NCBI GenBank assembly: GCA_947462335.1
Contig: OX381708.1
Location: forward strand, 5,456,001-5,520,000
Origin: Harmothoe impar
Taxonomy: Eukaryota; Annelida; Polychaeta; Phyllodocida; Polynoidae
Direction: 5' to 3'
DNA: 64,000 bases
In this document: piece by piece, positions 39,280 to 51,500 of the stretch
How positions within the stretch are numbered: the stretch's first letter is position 1
Layout: every line of letters begins with the position of its first letter
Position numbers and translations under genes: made by a program
The notes under the pieces: model-generated
Database searches by the model: none
What the model saw: the letters and a program-made list of their open reading frames with translations, nothing else
What the model was told of the DNA's origin: nothing

Positions 39280-39650
39280 TCTTTTAACCCTTTAGAGGCA
39301 GATGTGGCTAAAAGATGCACCTATGTGCAGCCCTGGCAAGAAGCTCACCGGTGCTGCATTGGTGCATCATGCCCAACCTACAGGAGTGTAAACCTGTTGG
39401 GTCAGCATGATGCTTGAATGAAGTCCTGGTGAGTTACTTGCCAAGGCTGCATTCAATCATCATGCTGACAAAGGGCATGATGCATTAATGCATCATGCCA
39501 TCCTCAAAGAGTTAAGGACAACATGATGCCTCAGGGCATCATATTCTTTCATCCTTATGATACATCAATGCAGTGCTGGTGAGTAACCTGCCAGCCTGCA
39601 TTGGTGCATCATGCTGATCTTTCAGGAATATCCCTGTAAACACGCTACCT
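39280..39650. repeat. Family A repeats, two abutting copies
   Basis: AACCCTTTAGAGGCAGATG opens and TCAAAGAGTTAAGGACAACATGATGCC joins a second unit. Both carry the GCAGCCCTGG, GCATTGGTGCATCATGC and GAATGAAGTCCTGG motifs. Confidence 0.7.
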
Positions 39651-40086
39651 AATTCCAACGTAGCTGAGAGGTTTGTCTGGGTATTTTCTCAATCAAAGGT
39701 CTGAGCTACGTTTTTGCACAAGGTTTATGAACGTCAAACATTAAGGTTTAGTTACGTTGTACAGATGTTTCTGTGTGTATTACTTTTTTCTACGGTTTTA
39801 AAACGAAAATAAATGTAGTATATCTACGCAATAAATCGAATGAACATAATCATTCAGCTCCTCAGGAAACCTACCACACTCAAAACGTCAAGTCATATTT
39901 ACGTCTGACTGACATAGAAATATGTAAATCCAACTTAAACGTTCAATGGATGTAGATAGACCTTAATGTTTTGATGTTCATAAACCTTGTAAAATTACGT
40001 AGTTCATACCCCAAGTCAACGTAGGCTTACGTCCAAGCTACGTATCTGTGTTTAGAGGGATATAAGCACACAAAAATATATATGTG
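39651..40086. other. Non-coding stretch with inverted TACGTT motifs
   Basis: No gene. Two arms face each other (ACGTAGCTGAGAGG...AACATTAAGGTTTAGTTACG and GACCTTAATGTTTTGATG...AAGCTACGTATCTG), suggesting a decayed foldback element at ~39,655-40,060. Confidence 0.45.
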
Positions 40087-40091
40087 TGTGT

Positions 40092-40160
<69 letters not shown>

Positions 40161-40201
40161 GATATATATATATAGATATATAGATATATAGATATATATA
40201 A
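40087..40201. repeat. (TC)n followed by (TA)n microsatellite
   Basis: About 26 TC units, then TATATA with GATATA interruptions. Confidence 0.95.
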
Positions 40202-41314
40202 GCACTTACACCTTATATCTGGTGATAACTAAAGGGCACAGGATTCAGTGACTTGAATTGACTGCTTTAGAGGTACAAAAGTATTCTTTATTGTACAATT
40301 ATTGCCTTTTAATAGCACACATCTTCACACATGTTATATGAGATGTCCATATAAATGTCATGTAAGCAAAATATAGGAGCAACGATCCAATAAATGGGGT
40401 AACCACGCACAAAAACAAAATACTGACTGCTCAAAAACAGGTCATCTCTCTGTAGTCTATAATTGGGCCAAAAGAAAAGAAGGTTTGTTTCAGGTCACCC
40501 GACTGACCCTATCAAAACAGGGCCAACCCTACTTCTTATCCAATTTTGAAGAAATTTATATATTTTTACACTTTTTTGGGGTCAAATTTAGGTTTACAAA
40601 AATTTTGAATTTTTCCCCCCATTTCTACACTTTTTGTATCGTAGAGGGGGCTGTAAAAAAAAAAGAAGTAAAAATTAAAAAAAATAATTCGACCTACCGA
40701 CCCTACATTTTCATCCCATGTTACCTGAAGCAACCCTTTTTTTTAAATTTGGCCTTATATCTATTATGTTGAACCTTGCTGTATAACCCATGCCATCATG
40801 TCTATATGACTGAATTCTTTTTGATGACTTTTGCTCAAAGATGACTGGTGTCCTGCTGCTATTACTGTTGTCAGAGGCTGGAGTATGAGATCCTATACAG
40901 GCAATAAAGCTACATACACCTATACTGTTGTTGTAATTAGATACCAATGGGATCTGGGCGAATACACTGAGCTGGGTTATTCCATGTGGCCCAACAAGTA
41001 AACATCTTTACATACTTCCTCCCATCTTCTCCCTCCCTCCCTCCCCTCCCTCCCTCCCTCCCTCCCTCCCTCCCTCCCCTCCCTCCCCTCCCTCCCTCCC
41101 TCCCTCCCTCCCTCCCACCTCTCCTTAAGTCAATTCACCTTATTATCATCATCATTATACATGTATCATATAACCTTCTTCTTGACATTCACTTAGAGTC
41201 TTGCTACTTACACATGTCCACATATTACCTGTGATTACATCCCTATACATGTATAAAACTAGACTGAAGGTGGGTCAAAGCAATCAGTGCATGAAGCAAT
41301 CATCCCAGTCACAA
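40202..41314. other. Non-coding stretch including a (CCCT)n tract
   Basis: No supported gene. A pure CCCT/CCCTCCCTCCCT polypyrimidine tract lies at ~41,021-41,118. The Ser/Pro/Leu ORF across it is an artefact. Confidence 0.5.
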
Positions 41315-41644
41315 GGCTGTGTCTCATGAACTTAGGCCAATGTTTTTGTGTCTGACCGGGTGCCATCTCTGACTGGGTGCCGTCTCTGACTGGGTGCCAT
41401 CTCTGACTGGGTGCTGTCTCTGACCGGTCTGGCATGATGAGGGCAAAATACCAACAGCAGGAGGCTAAATATAATTATTATGATTATATAACAACTGCCA
41501 TAAAGTTTTTACAAATCCTTATATATATGAATATAATTTCTTTTAAAACACCTTTGTTCTGAGACCCGGTCAGAGACGGCACCTGGTCAGAGACAGCACC
41601 CGGTCAGAAACAAAAACATTGGCCCAAGTTCGTGAGACACAGCC
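41315..41644. mobile_element. MITE family C, copy 2
   Basis: GGCTGTGTCTCATGAACTTA ... TTCGTGAGACACAGCC ends, with four GACTGGGTGCC(A/G)TCTCT units in the left arm and CCGGTCAGAGA(C)A(A)G units in the right arm. The copy number of the internal unit differs from that at 1,564-1,876. Confidence 0.8.
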
Positions 41645-41798
41645 ATAAACTTCAAGTGCCATAGATTTACATTATTCAACAGCCTTTTTATGCAAATGCA
41701 CAAAAATAATTCCAGCCCCCCCCCCTCTTTTTTGCCCCCCCACTTCTTTTCTTTTTGCCCGAGCCAAAAATATGTCTCTTGTGCTACTTACATATATA

Positions 41799-42066
41799 GA
41801 CAAAGGTGCACGAGTAGAGTTCCTCACTGAGGGTTATTTCACGAGGAAAATAACCCTCAGTGGGGAACTCTATGAGGGTTCCTTTATGTTTATGTCATTA
41901 TTAACAATATTTGTCAAAATTCCACTTAATTGCTCTGAAAAAGCTATTAAAAGTTATCATGATTTGACAGGCCATTAAATACAGGATTGGGTTATTTCAC
42001 GGGGGATGTTAAATACAGCACTCCTTGGTTAAGTCAATGGGAGTGCTGTATTCACCATGAAATAAA
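41799..42066. mobile_element. MITE family D, copy 2 (inverted), present in only one duplicate
   Basis: Inverse of 35,259-35,560: starts GACAAAGGTGCACGAGTAGA and ends TTCACCATGAAATAAA. The homologous position in the second duplication unit (~46,400) is uninterrupted, so this inserted after the duplication. Confidence 0.75.
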
Positions 42067-42244
42067 TCCACATTGTAGCTATGTTTGTGGCATGAGTATT
42101 TACATCCCTGGCACACACACAACTATGCACAAAAACTGAAGGTGGGTTGCAGCCATCATGAAGCAATCATCACAGTCATAAACTCCCGGTGACGTAAACT
42201 TACATGTAGAGACGCTGCAGGTAGGTCACATACTTACAGCTAGG

Positions 42245-42540
42245 GGGATGCTCATCTTTCAACAACAGAGGGCGGGTGCTGGATTTTTGAGGGGGGAAGT
42301 AGATAAAATATTTCTACCCATGACCCGGGGCACAAGGTAACAATTTTCAATCCCTCTTGGCGGTGGGGAGAAAATGATTTGACTCTTTTCCTGGCAAAAA
42401 GACCGCTTTGCAACAAAGAGGCGCAAATTCTGACATGCTGGGGAGGGGGAGGGTAACAAATGTTGACCCCTAATTTTGCACGCTTCAAGCGAAATCTCAC
42501 CAACACCTCTCCTGTTGTTGCAAAATGAGCACTCCCTAGT
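42245..42540. repeat. Family B repeat copy
   Basis: Left end TCATCTTTCAACAACAGAGG, right end TTGCAAAATGAGCACTCCC. Purine- and pyrimidine-rich interior. The overlapping (-) ORFs here are repeat-derived. Confidence 0.6.
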
Positions 42541-43710
42541 CATACTTCAATACTGCGTAATTGGAGGTAGGAAGAGACTTTAATTTATATCCACCGAACA
42601 ATCTACATCACTGCTACATCTACTGACAACAGAACTACTGACCAAACACTGTTCTGAGCCTACTGTTACTTAAAGACAACGTGAGTACTAGGTAGACCTG
42701 TTACCAGTCATATTGACACTTGTACTCATACTTGTAGACATGGGAGAGCAACTACAGCACAGCCCCTACCTACTACGGAGACAGCAGGTGGGGAGATAAA
42801 GACCCGTAGATACCTGTGGTCTCTAGGACTACATTGTACACAGTCTTCCACTGGGGCCAAAGACTAGAGTTCAGCCAATGTACTACTACTAGGACAATAT
42901 AGTATATTAGGGCAGACTTCACCCAGGATTATTACAAAGTTTTACAAAGATTACTCACAAGGTACGTTGTGTGAAAACAAGACTCTGGTGACAATACTTT
43001 CCGTGGGAACTAGATTACATGAACAGCAACCAATTCTGATAATATAAAGATCTACACAGCTGCTGGTTTGGAAACACTCCTTCACCTCCCTCCTAACAGT
43101 ACATTACATAGTGATTGATTTCAGGAATTTTTCTCTGACCTGATCACCTAGATTCATAAATCATCTACTCACTTTGGAATGATTCCATACTATTGAATAT
43201 CATAATTACCTGTAGCAGCTGTATGAGAAGCAGCATTCTGTAGCAACTTAGATATTTCTCCCCCAGTCTGAAACTGAGAGCTGAAGGTGAAAAACCGATT
43301 GTGGTTAAATGTGTGTCAGCTCTTGTTACTTGTTGTAATAATTACTATTACAGACAAAAGCAGTATTATATTAAAACACCAGATCTAAACTAATCTGATG
43401 CAGGGATAGATGAATGAAAGTAGTCTCTGTTCCAGGTAAGCTAACCGACCCAGGCAAATAATTGCATGCACTTGGTCCTGCAGAAACAACATCTAAAGTA
43501 GCAGAGTGAATTATCTGATATTTTGAGTACAGAAGATCAGAAAGATTGTTTTTTGAGATGATGAGGCATTCAGTGTTACCTGCTTTAATGTGACTGCGGA
43601 ACAAGGTAATATATGTAAGATAATCCCTTGTGTGAAATCTGGAACTCTATCTGATTTACCTGTAAGCGTCACCATTCATAACTTGTCCAAAGTATCACTG
43701 AAAAACAAAA

Positions 43711-44609
43711 ATGTGTAATGTACTCAAATTACTCTTTGGCGTATTCATCGTCAAATCGGTGTTTGTAATGATTGGATTTGCATCTGCACTTGACTTACTG
43801 AAGTCACATGACTCCAACAATGAGGTCAAGAACTCAGAGTTGTATTGGTACTTTGGGGGTTTCATTGGATTTGGGTTGTTGGGGATCTGCCTTGGGATCT
43901 CTGCAGTTGTGATGAATGATGAGAATAAGAGAAGGCCTCTGATGTAATTCTTGCCCTGCTCAGTTTCCAAATGGTCGGGGAGTTTGGTCTTGCTGTGTCC
44001 GCAGCCATAGGTCAATGCTGCCCTTTTACATCTGTGTGGTCAGCCATCTTATTCCCAGTGTTTGCAACCATAGCAGTCTCCAGTCTGATAACAGTAGCAA
44101 TGTTCATCCTGACTGCCATCAGAGTGCACCAAATTCCTGAACCTGAAAACAATGCTGTACCTGATGACGTTGAAGATGAATATGGCCCGCGCAGACTGCG
44201 TGCCTGTGTCTCACAAATCTTCCTGATTTTTCCTATGTCCTCTATGGCTGCCAATCTCAAAGGTGCGACTGATTCTTCCTTGTCCTTCCCGTACATAGCC
44301 ACCTACTGTGTGTGTGTGATTTTAGTGTCCTCGTTCATCATAGGACTTATCAATGCCATACTTGGTAGTTTTGGCACATTGGTTCTTTACATGGTCAGCC
44401 TTCTGGTGATGCTCTGTGCAGTAATAGGATTGGGTTTCGGATTTGGATATGGAGATGAGTACGGCTTTGTGGATAATAACAAATTGAATCGTATAGCGTA
44501 TCCTTTATTTACAGCAATGGTCCTTATGTTTGATGGATTGGCACTCAATAATGAGCCAGTCAACTGTGAGAATACAGATTACTCAGACAGCGTTTTTTAT
44601 ACCTGGTAG
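43711..44609 (+). pseudogene. Polytopic membrane protein, copy 1, frameshifted
   Basis: Frame 1 from ATG 43,711 gives 78 residues (VLKLLFGVFIVKSVFVMIGF, then a second helix) and stops at TAA 43,945-43,947. A second frame, from before 43,971 to TAG 44,609, continues the same protein with about six more hydrophobic segments. Alignment with the intact paralogue at 47,514 shows a single missing base in the ~35 bp before the stop, between the KR/KK-rich loop and the third helix. Everything downstream remains open, so the break is recent, a sequencing error, or bypassed. The protein family is not recognised: ~7-8 membrane helices, short loops, no known catalytic motif. This copy has a longer charged loop (PEPENNAVPDDVEDEYG) than copy 2. 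Confidence 0.75.
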
Positions 44610-45029
44610 ATACAGCTGTTACTCTCAGCTGAGGCTCTGCCCCAGTGGGCACAAAATCCAGGTCAATATTGATTCGACATGGGATCAATGTTGAATTACA
44701 TTTGACAGCCATTCAAGGTATTCCATTCAAAGATACATTCCAAATAATTGGTCCAAATAAAATGTCTTGATAAATCTATGTACACAAATCATAACATTTT
44801 ATAAACCATTAATTAAGTTTAATTTTCCCAAGCTGGCTTTCCTGTGTGGTGTTACTGGTGCCCTATTGTGGCTAGAATAACGACAACGTCAAGAGCTCAC
44901 ATGCTGCATCCTTTATTATTGTATATCGCTGTCAGTGCAATGTCCAGGACACAAGGCTGGACAAGCTGCTAATGCATGTCCTTGTAAGGAAAGTGCCCTA
45001 TTTTTCTGTGCAGCTCTCTGTCTCCAGGT
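44610..45029. other. Inter-duplicate spacer
   Basis: AT-rich; no gene recognised. Confidence 0.4.
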
Positions 45030-45297
45030 GTCAGAAAAAAGGTGTTTTAAAAAGAATTAAACTCATATATATAAGGATTTAGAAAAACGCTATGGCGGTT
45101 GTTATATAATCATAATTATAATTAATAGTAATCTGTAAAATAATTAGCCTCTTGCTATTGGTATTTTGACCTTATCAATCCAAGCCAGTCAGAGACGGCA
45201 CCCGGTCAGAGACGGCACCCGGTCAGAGACGGCACCCGGTCAAAGACGGCACACGGTCAGAGACAAAATCATTGTCCCAAGGTCGTGAGACACAGCC
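45030..45297. mobile_element. MITE family C, copy 3 (inverted, left end eroded)
   Basis: The right end GGTCGTGAGACACAGCC and five CGGTCAGAGACGGCACC units are intact. The interior ATATATAAGGATTTAGAAAA is in the opposite orientation to copies 1 and 2. The left terminus is degraded. Confidence 0.7.
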
Positions 45298-46254
45298 ATC
45301 AGCAAGTCGTCATTCAAAATTATTAAGAACATTGATAGAATACAATAAGGTGAAAAAAAAGTGTGTTTTAGGTTACAAAACAGGGCCGACTCTAGAAATT
45401 TGTTTCCAATTTTGAAAAAAACCCTAATATTTCAAGTAATTTTTGGGCTTTTCCAGAATCAATTTGATAGTCCAAGAGTCAATACTGTTGTTGGCCAGTG
45501 GGCACTGAAATTTGCCTACTTCTCAGGCCAAAGTAAAAAGAAAATCAAAGCTGTGCATTTATGACATAAAATAAAAAAAATATTTTTTTGCCTAATTAGA
45601 CTTCTTTTAAAAAAAATTGAAAGCGTATATATTTATTTCATTAGATGATTTTCTAAACAACGCCAGTATTCAAGGTCTGACACAGAAAATGATAGATGTG
45701 ATCATAATCATTGCGGCATATACTGATAAACCCTATTATGAGGGTGATACATTGTGTTTCGATTATAGTAAGTGTACATTTTAGCACACTCTAATACAAT
45801 CCATACAGCATATAATATTATATCTTAGCTTAACACCAGAACGGCGCACCTGCGCATCACTTCTGAGTAATCAGATTAAGGTCGATAAAGGTCAATTAAT
45901 TCATTAAGTTCTTCATTCTGTTTTTAGATGGGAAATATGCATTTTTGTTAGGTGACCTGAATGATTGATTTACTGTAAGACCTCACGTATGAGCCTAACT
46001 TGGGTACTAGATTTAAAGGCATGCGTATAAGCTGCACCCTGACTTTATCCTGATCCTATAAGCCACACTGACTATCTAACTTATGTACTAGCCATGGCTA
46101 TTTATGCTACAGTGTACTTGCTTTGTTACAAAGTCAGATGAATTACTCTGATTATATGAGTAAAAGAGTTAATCAACGCTGTTGTAATCAGACAACTCAG
46201 ACCATAGCGTCCCCTGGTTGCAATAAAAAAAACATCAACATTGAATTGAATTGA
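45298..46254. other. Non-coding stretch with a MITE family E fragment
   Basis: 45,970-46,090 carries ACTGTAAGACCTCACGTATG and GCGTATAAGCTGCACCCTGA, a decayed relative of the element at 55,510-55,735. Nothing else recognised. Confidence 0.45.
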
Positions 46255-47513
46255 ATTGTTTACATTGGTCATTATTTAACAGCAGGGGGCTTGTGCATTT
46301 TTCATGTAAATGGGCAAAATAATTGCAGGCCCCATCTCTTTTTTGAACCAATCAGAAACTTTAGGTGATTGTAGTCTCTTGTGCTACTTACATATATTCA
46401 CATTGTACCTGTGTTTTGTGGCATGAATGGTTACAGACCTGGCACACACAAACAACTGTGTATAAAAATAAACTAGACAGAAACTGGGTCACAGCCATCA
46501 GTGCGTGCAATATTCACCCAGTGAAGTAGAGGCTGCGGGCAGGTTACATGCTTACACCTAGTTATACATCACCCACTGCGTAGTTGGAGACAAGAGGAGA
46601 ATACCGACGTTAATTAATATCCACGGAACATTCTACATCATTGCTATATCTACTGCCAACGGGACTACCAAACAAGTACAGGACGCTCTGAGCCCACTGC
46701 CACTAGGCTGTACTGTGGTACTTACAGACAATGTGAGTGCTAGGTGGGACTGACATCAGTCACACTGTAGTAGACACAGGAGTACAACTACGTGTAACAC
46801 TTGAGTCACACGGCAGGTACCTACAGCACAGCCCCCTTACATACCTTGGAAACAGCAGGTGGAGAGGAGCCCACTCGCCCTCGGGTGTACTGTGGTACTT
46901 AGAGACAACGTGAGTACTAGGTAGTCCTGAAACGAATCTATGGTGAGATATTGATGATTGATGTCTCCACCCGTGTGACTAAATTGTATCTCTGTGCGCT
47001 TCAGTTCACCAACATACGTTCACTCTCCAGCAGATGTTAAGTACTGACTAGATTGCAGTGGCAGCCAATTTGGAGTGAGAAATCTCCATATTTTATCCCC
47101 ATATTTGGGCCTTGAAAAAATGTGACTTTGGAGTAGGTCAAACAGATCTACACCTACCCTCTATAGGAACTAGAACACACAATCAGCTGTTTCTGCTGGA
47201 CAAGTCTATAGATCTATACAAGAGATGCATGTAGAACAATGTGATCGGAGCACTTAATCATCAGTGGCTCCTTCCTGCAGACAAACATGTATATATAAAC
47301 TATGTGATATTCTGAGTACAGTAGTTCAGAAAGGTTATTGTCTGAGATGTTCAGGTATTAAGCGTGGCTGTATGGAACAAGGTAACATATGTGAAATAAT
47401 CTTTTATGTAAAATCTGGTACTCTTTGTGAATTTTGTTCAAGAGTCAACGTCATATCATACAATTGTAAATCATCAGCCAAGTTAAGCACCTGTTAATCA
47501 CTGTTAAACAAAG
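46255..47513. repeat. Upstream part of duplication unit 2
   Basis: Colinear with unit 1 upstream DNA (see 41,645-43,710), without the MITE insertion. ACAACGTGAGTACTAGGTAG occurs here at ~46,907 and in unit 1 at ~42,676. Probable promoter/5' UTR of the intact gene. Confidence 0.6.
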
Positions 47514-48290
47514 ATGTCTAGTGTATGGAAACTACTAGCTGGCATATTCATTGTCAAATATGTGTTTGTAATGATTGGAATTGCTTCCACATTCCACTTG
47601 TTGATGTCATATGAAACCAAAAACACTGTGTTGTATGGATACTTTGGAGGTTTTATTCTATTCGGATTGTTGGGAATATGCCTTGTGGTATATGTTGTAG
47701 TGAAGAATGAAGAACTCAAGAAGGATCCCAAGCTGTACATTGAAATCCTTATCTTTGTCCACCAGGCTGGGGAGTTTTGTCTTGCTGTATCCGGAGCCTT
47801 GGGTCAATATTGTCCTTTTACATCTGTGTGGTCTGTCATCTTGTTCACAGTGTTTGGAACTATAGCAGCCACCAGTTTGACATTAATAGCAAAAGGAATC
47901 TTCCCGAGTGGCTTTGTCGCACAATTCCTCTTGGTCATTCCCACTTTCTCCATAATTGTAGCCAACGATTTGCTTGATTCTCCTGTGTCCTTTCGGGAAT
48001 TATACATATACGGTGGATTACTTATTGGAGTGTTTTCTTTCATCATTGTAGTTATTTATGTCGTACTTGATATTCGTGGTACTTTGGTGCTGTACTTGGT
48101 CAGCCTGCTGGTGTTGTGCGGTGCAGCTTGTGGCTTTATAGACGAGTACAGCTTTCTCCATAACAACATACTCAGAAGTATACTTCTGTATCCTGTATTA
48201 TCAACGCTGGTCTTAGTGCTTGATGTATGGGCCTATAATCACATGTGGTACAAAGACACAGCAAATCTGGCTCACTCTGAGTGTGAGTGA
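47514..48290 (+). CDS. Polytopic membrane protein, copy 2, intact
   Basis: 258 residues from ATG 47,514 (context AAAGATGTC). Hydrophobic segments lie at about 7-25, 41-62, 78-100, 107-128, 135-155, 166-187, 191-211 and 222-242, giving 7-8 membrane helices with short loops. There is no signal-peptide-like cleavage site. No domain I recognise and no known channel or transporter signature. It is an intronless reading frame in unit 2 of a tandem duplication. The frame-shifted paralogue is ~3.8 kb upstream and shares, for example, FIVK(S/Y)VFVMIG, GGFI(G/L)FGLLGIC and GTLVLY(M/L)VSLLV. Conservation between copies supports a real protein. Function unknown; it probably sits in the plasma or an internal membrane. 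Confidence 0.7.
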   Translation: MSSVWKLLAGIFIVKYVFVMIGIASTFHLLMSYETKNTVLYGYFGGFILFGLLGICLVVYVVVKNEELKKDPKLYIEILIFVHQAGEFCLAVSGALGQYCPFTSVWSVILFTVFGTIAATSLTLIAKGIFPSGFVAQFLLVIPTFSIIVANDLLDSPVSFRELYIYGGLLIGVFSFIIVVIYVVLDIRGTLVLYLVSLLVLCGAACGFIDEYSFLHNNILRSILLYPVLSTLVLVLDVWAYNHMWYKDTANLAHSECE

Positions 48291-49529
48291 ATCTCTCATG
48301 AGTTTGGTTTGAGTTTTTGAGTTTTGATTATTTTATTTGGTTTCATCACATATAATTATAGAAGGGTTCTGTACCATTTTTAAGTTCTGATCATTAGATG
48401 TTCCTAGTTCAGGTGGTAGAATGTAGTGGTTCAATATCTAAAAGAGAACGAGTTTCAAGGTGGGAAGTACAGCGGGTTTTTATTCAATGTATTCCTATAC
48501 ACAGAACCTAAACCTCAACCTGAAGGAGGAGGTAAAAGCACAGTGTTGCTATTCAATCATACACAATTGGGTAGGGTAATCCTGGGAGTCAGTCGGGCCT
48601 GCACTGACTGGCAAGTGTACAAGGAGGAGAGGTTTATATACCCCTTCCGACGCATAAAATGAACATGGTCACGTGGTTGGGTCGTTCACGCCTGAAGCGT
48701 GGTGTGCAGTACCCGAGAGAGGACAGTCACCCCCTCCAGGCTACCACACACACTAACGCCAGCCGGAAACAACGCGAACTAACCTCCTCGGTCGCCTGGA
48801 TGGAAATATGTTTACCTTATATAGTAGTAAACCCCTACACACTCAATAATATATCCAAGTGTCCCCTTTTTTCTCTTGTTTTATTGATGAAGACTGTTCA
48901 TATTGCTACATATTTGTGAGCTACTCTGAAACTATTTGAAATATGTTTCAATTGTAGGAATTATATGACAATTAAGGATTATAACTTGAATGATACCTGT
49001 TAATTATATGTAGGTCGAATGAAAGTTTATAGAGACCTGTATGATTTATACGTACATGGTAGGAAGTTTCATTGTTGGTAATTGATAAACTTTTTAGTTA
49101 TAGTAAGGAGTACTAACCGAAGCAGGCCATGAATGACAAACCATGCACGCATGGTCACCCAATGGACGCTGCTGGATTGGCCTGGGTATGTCCAAGGCGG
49201 CACAACCTTACACCAATTTACCATTCATCCGAGATCTATTTTCTTCTGCATATCTACCTGTTATATTCATTATCAAAAAATTATGTTGCTGCATATATTT
49301 CTATTTTGATATATTATTCCAGAAATAAAGCTATATTGTGGTTCAAAACTTTATTGTTCTTTTAAAAGATATAATCATAACCTAGCATTCAATAGAACAA
49401 TATAAATGTATGTAAATGAGTGGATCTGTATTCAATACATGCCTTAGAGCTAAAATCAAAATATATTTGAAAGTAATCTAGACCTCCTAAATATTCAATT
49501 TGCCTACATCTACCTAAATTTGGGAGTGC
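48291..49529. other. Non-coding stretch, no gene recognised
   Basis: Small (+) ORFs at 48,426-48,919 carry no recognisable motif. The GC-rich patch 48,645-48,800 stands out in AT-rich surroundings but I cannot assign it. Confidence 0.4.
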
Positions 49530-49830
49530 TCAATCTTTAACAAGGGGGGCGGGGTCATTGGTGGATTTGGGGGTGAGCAAAAAAATTTGGACTCCTTGAT
49601 GGGAGAGGGACCAACCAAATTTGGACACCTCTTGAGGGGGGACCAAAAAAATTGCACCCCTTTTTAGCACAAAAAAAAGCATTATTAAAGCTCAAACGGT
49701 TTGGCGTGCTCAATTTTAATCTGCCAGGGGGAGGGGAATTGGACCCCTCCTGTAGGGGTACTAAAACAAATTTCACCCACTCGCATGGAAATCCATCAAC
49801 CCCCCTGTTGTTAAAAAATGATCACTTCGC
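49530..49830. repeat. Family B repeat copy
   Basis: Left end GGGAGTGCTCAATCTTTAAC, right end TTGTTAAAAAATGATCACTT. Both arms carry GGGG(G)CGGGG/CCCCC blocks. Confidence 0.6.
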
Positions 49831-50050
49831 TATTGACACTGGTCTTCCTCTTACAATTTGGCCTGGATCATGTACTGATATTAGAGCTTGTTAATTTAGA
49901 ATATTCCGATGTAGTTTATGAATTTATAATCAGTAACAGCCATAGGATGTGGCTGCTGCTGACTTTCCCTGATAATTATTTCCCATGGTTCAGCTATTGG
50001 TGGATCTGTACTTAACACATGACAGCAGGTTATTAGCATTGATCCATTAG

Positions 50051-51500
50051 GAAGTTGTCTTCCTATAAATAATGCGCATTATAAGTATCTTGGATTGTGG
50101 ACATTGTGTGTGTTGACATTGTGTGTATGGACATTGTGTGTTTGGACATTATGTGTGTGGGTGGACATTGTGTGTTTGGACATTGTATGTGTGTGTGGAC
50201 ATTGTGTGTGTGGACATTGTGTGTTTGGACATTGTATGTGTGTGTGGACATTATGTGTGTGGGCTTTGTGTGTGTGGACATTGTGTGTGTGGACATTGTG
50301 TGTGTGTGCAAATTGTGTGTGTGGACATTGTGTGTGTGGACATTGTGTGTGTGTGCAAATTGTGTGTGTGGACATTGTGTGTATGTTCATTAAGAGTGTG
50401 GACATTGTGTGTGTGGACATTGTGTGTGTGGACATTGTGTGTGTGTGGACATAATGTGTGTGGACATTGTGTGTGTGAACATTGTGTGTGTGGACATTGT
50501 GTGTATGAACATTGTGTGTGTGGACATTGTGTGTGTTTGGACATTGTGTGTGTGGACATTGTGTGTGTGTGCAAATTGTGTGTGTGGACATTGTGTGTGT
50601 GGACATTGTGTGTGTGGACATTGTGTGTGTGAACATTGTGTGTGTGGACATTGTGTGTGTTTGGACATTGTGTGTGTGGACATTGTGTGTGGAAGTTGTC
50701 TTCCGATAAATAATGCGCATTATAAGTATCTTGGATTGTGGACATTGTGTGTGTTGACATTGTGTGTATGGACATTGTGTGTTTGGACATTATGTGTGTG
50801 GGTGGACATTGTGTGTTTGGACATTGTATGTGTGTGTGGACATTGTGTGTGTGGACATTGTGTGTTTGTTGACATTGTGTGTGTGGACATTATGTGTGTG
50901 GGCTTTGTGTGTGTGGACATTGTGTGTGTGGACATTGTGTGTGTGTGCAAATTGTGTGTGTGGACATTGTGTGTGTGGACATTGTGTGTGTGTGCAAATT
51001 GTGTGTGTGGACATTGTGTGTGTGTTCATTAAGAGTGTGGACATTGTGTGTGTGGACATTGTGTGTGTGGACATTGTGTGTGTGTGGACATAATGTGTGT
51101 GGACATTGTGTGTGTGAACATTGTGTGTGTGGACATTGTGTGTGTGTACAATATGTGTTTGTAGATATTGTTTATGTAGACATTGTGTGTATAGCCATTG
51201 TATGTATGTGGACATTGTGTGTGTGTGCAAATTGTGTGTGTGGACATTGTTTGTGTGTACAATATGTGTTTGTGGATATTGTTTATGTAGACATTGTGTG
51301 TATAGCCATTGTATGTATGTGGACATTGTGTGTGTGGACATTGTGTGTGGACATTGTGTGTGTGGACATTGTGTGTGTGGACATTGTGTGTGTGGACATT
51401 GTGTGTGCAGACATTGTGTGTGTGCACTATCTGTGTGTGTGGACATTGTGTGTGTGGACATCGTGTGTGTGTGGACATTGTGTGTTCGGACATTGTAAGA
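50051..51500. repeat. GT-rich satellite (GTGTGTGTGGACATT units)
   Basis: About 100 units of 12-17 bp containing TGTGTGTGGACATT and variants (CAAATT, GAACATT, TTTGGACATT). The non-repetitive lead-in GGAAGTTGTCTTCC plus ATAAATAATGCGCATTATAA occurs at 50,050 and again at 50,691, so a 641-bp block is duplicated. Long overlapping ORFs on both strands are artefacts of a stop-free unit. Confidence 0.95.

Larger units (their letters stand above)
41645..43710. repeat. Upstream part of duplication unit 1
   Basis: 41,700-41,798 and 42,067-43,700 match 46,270-47,510 in blocks (CTCTTGTGCTACTTACATAT; GGCATGA; CATTGCTA(T)ATCTACTG; CAACGTGAGTACTAGGTAG). Unit 1 is longer because the MITE at 41,799-42,066 and a family B repeat at ~42,245-42,540 lie within it. 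It probably carries the promoter and 5' UTR of the broken membrane-protein gene. Confidence 0.6.

Noticed and set aside
42252..42543. 84- and 94-aa (-) ORFs
   Set aside because: They lie entirely inside a family B repeat, and similar peptides appear in other copies.
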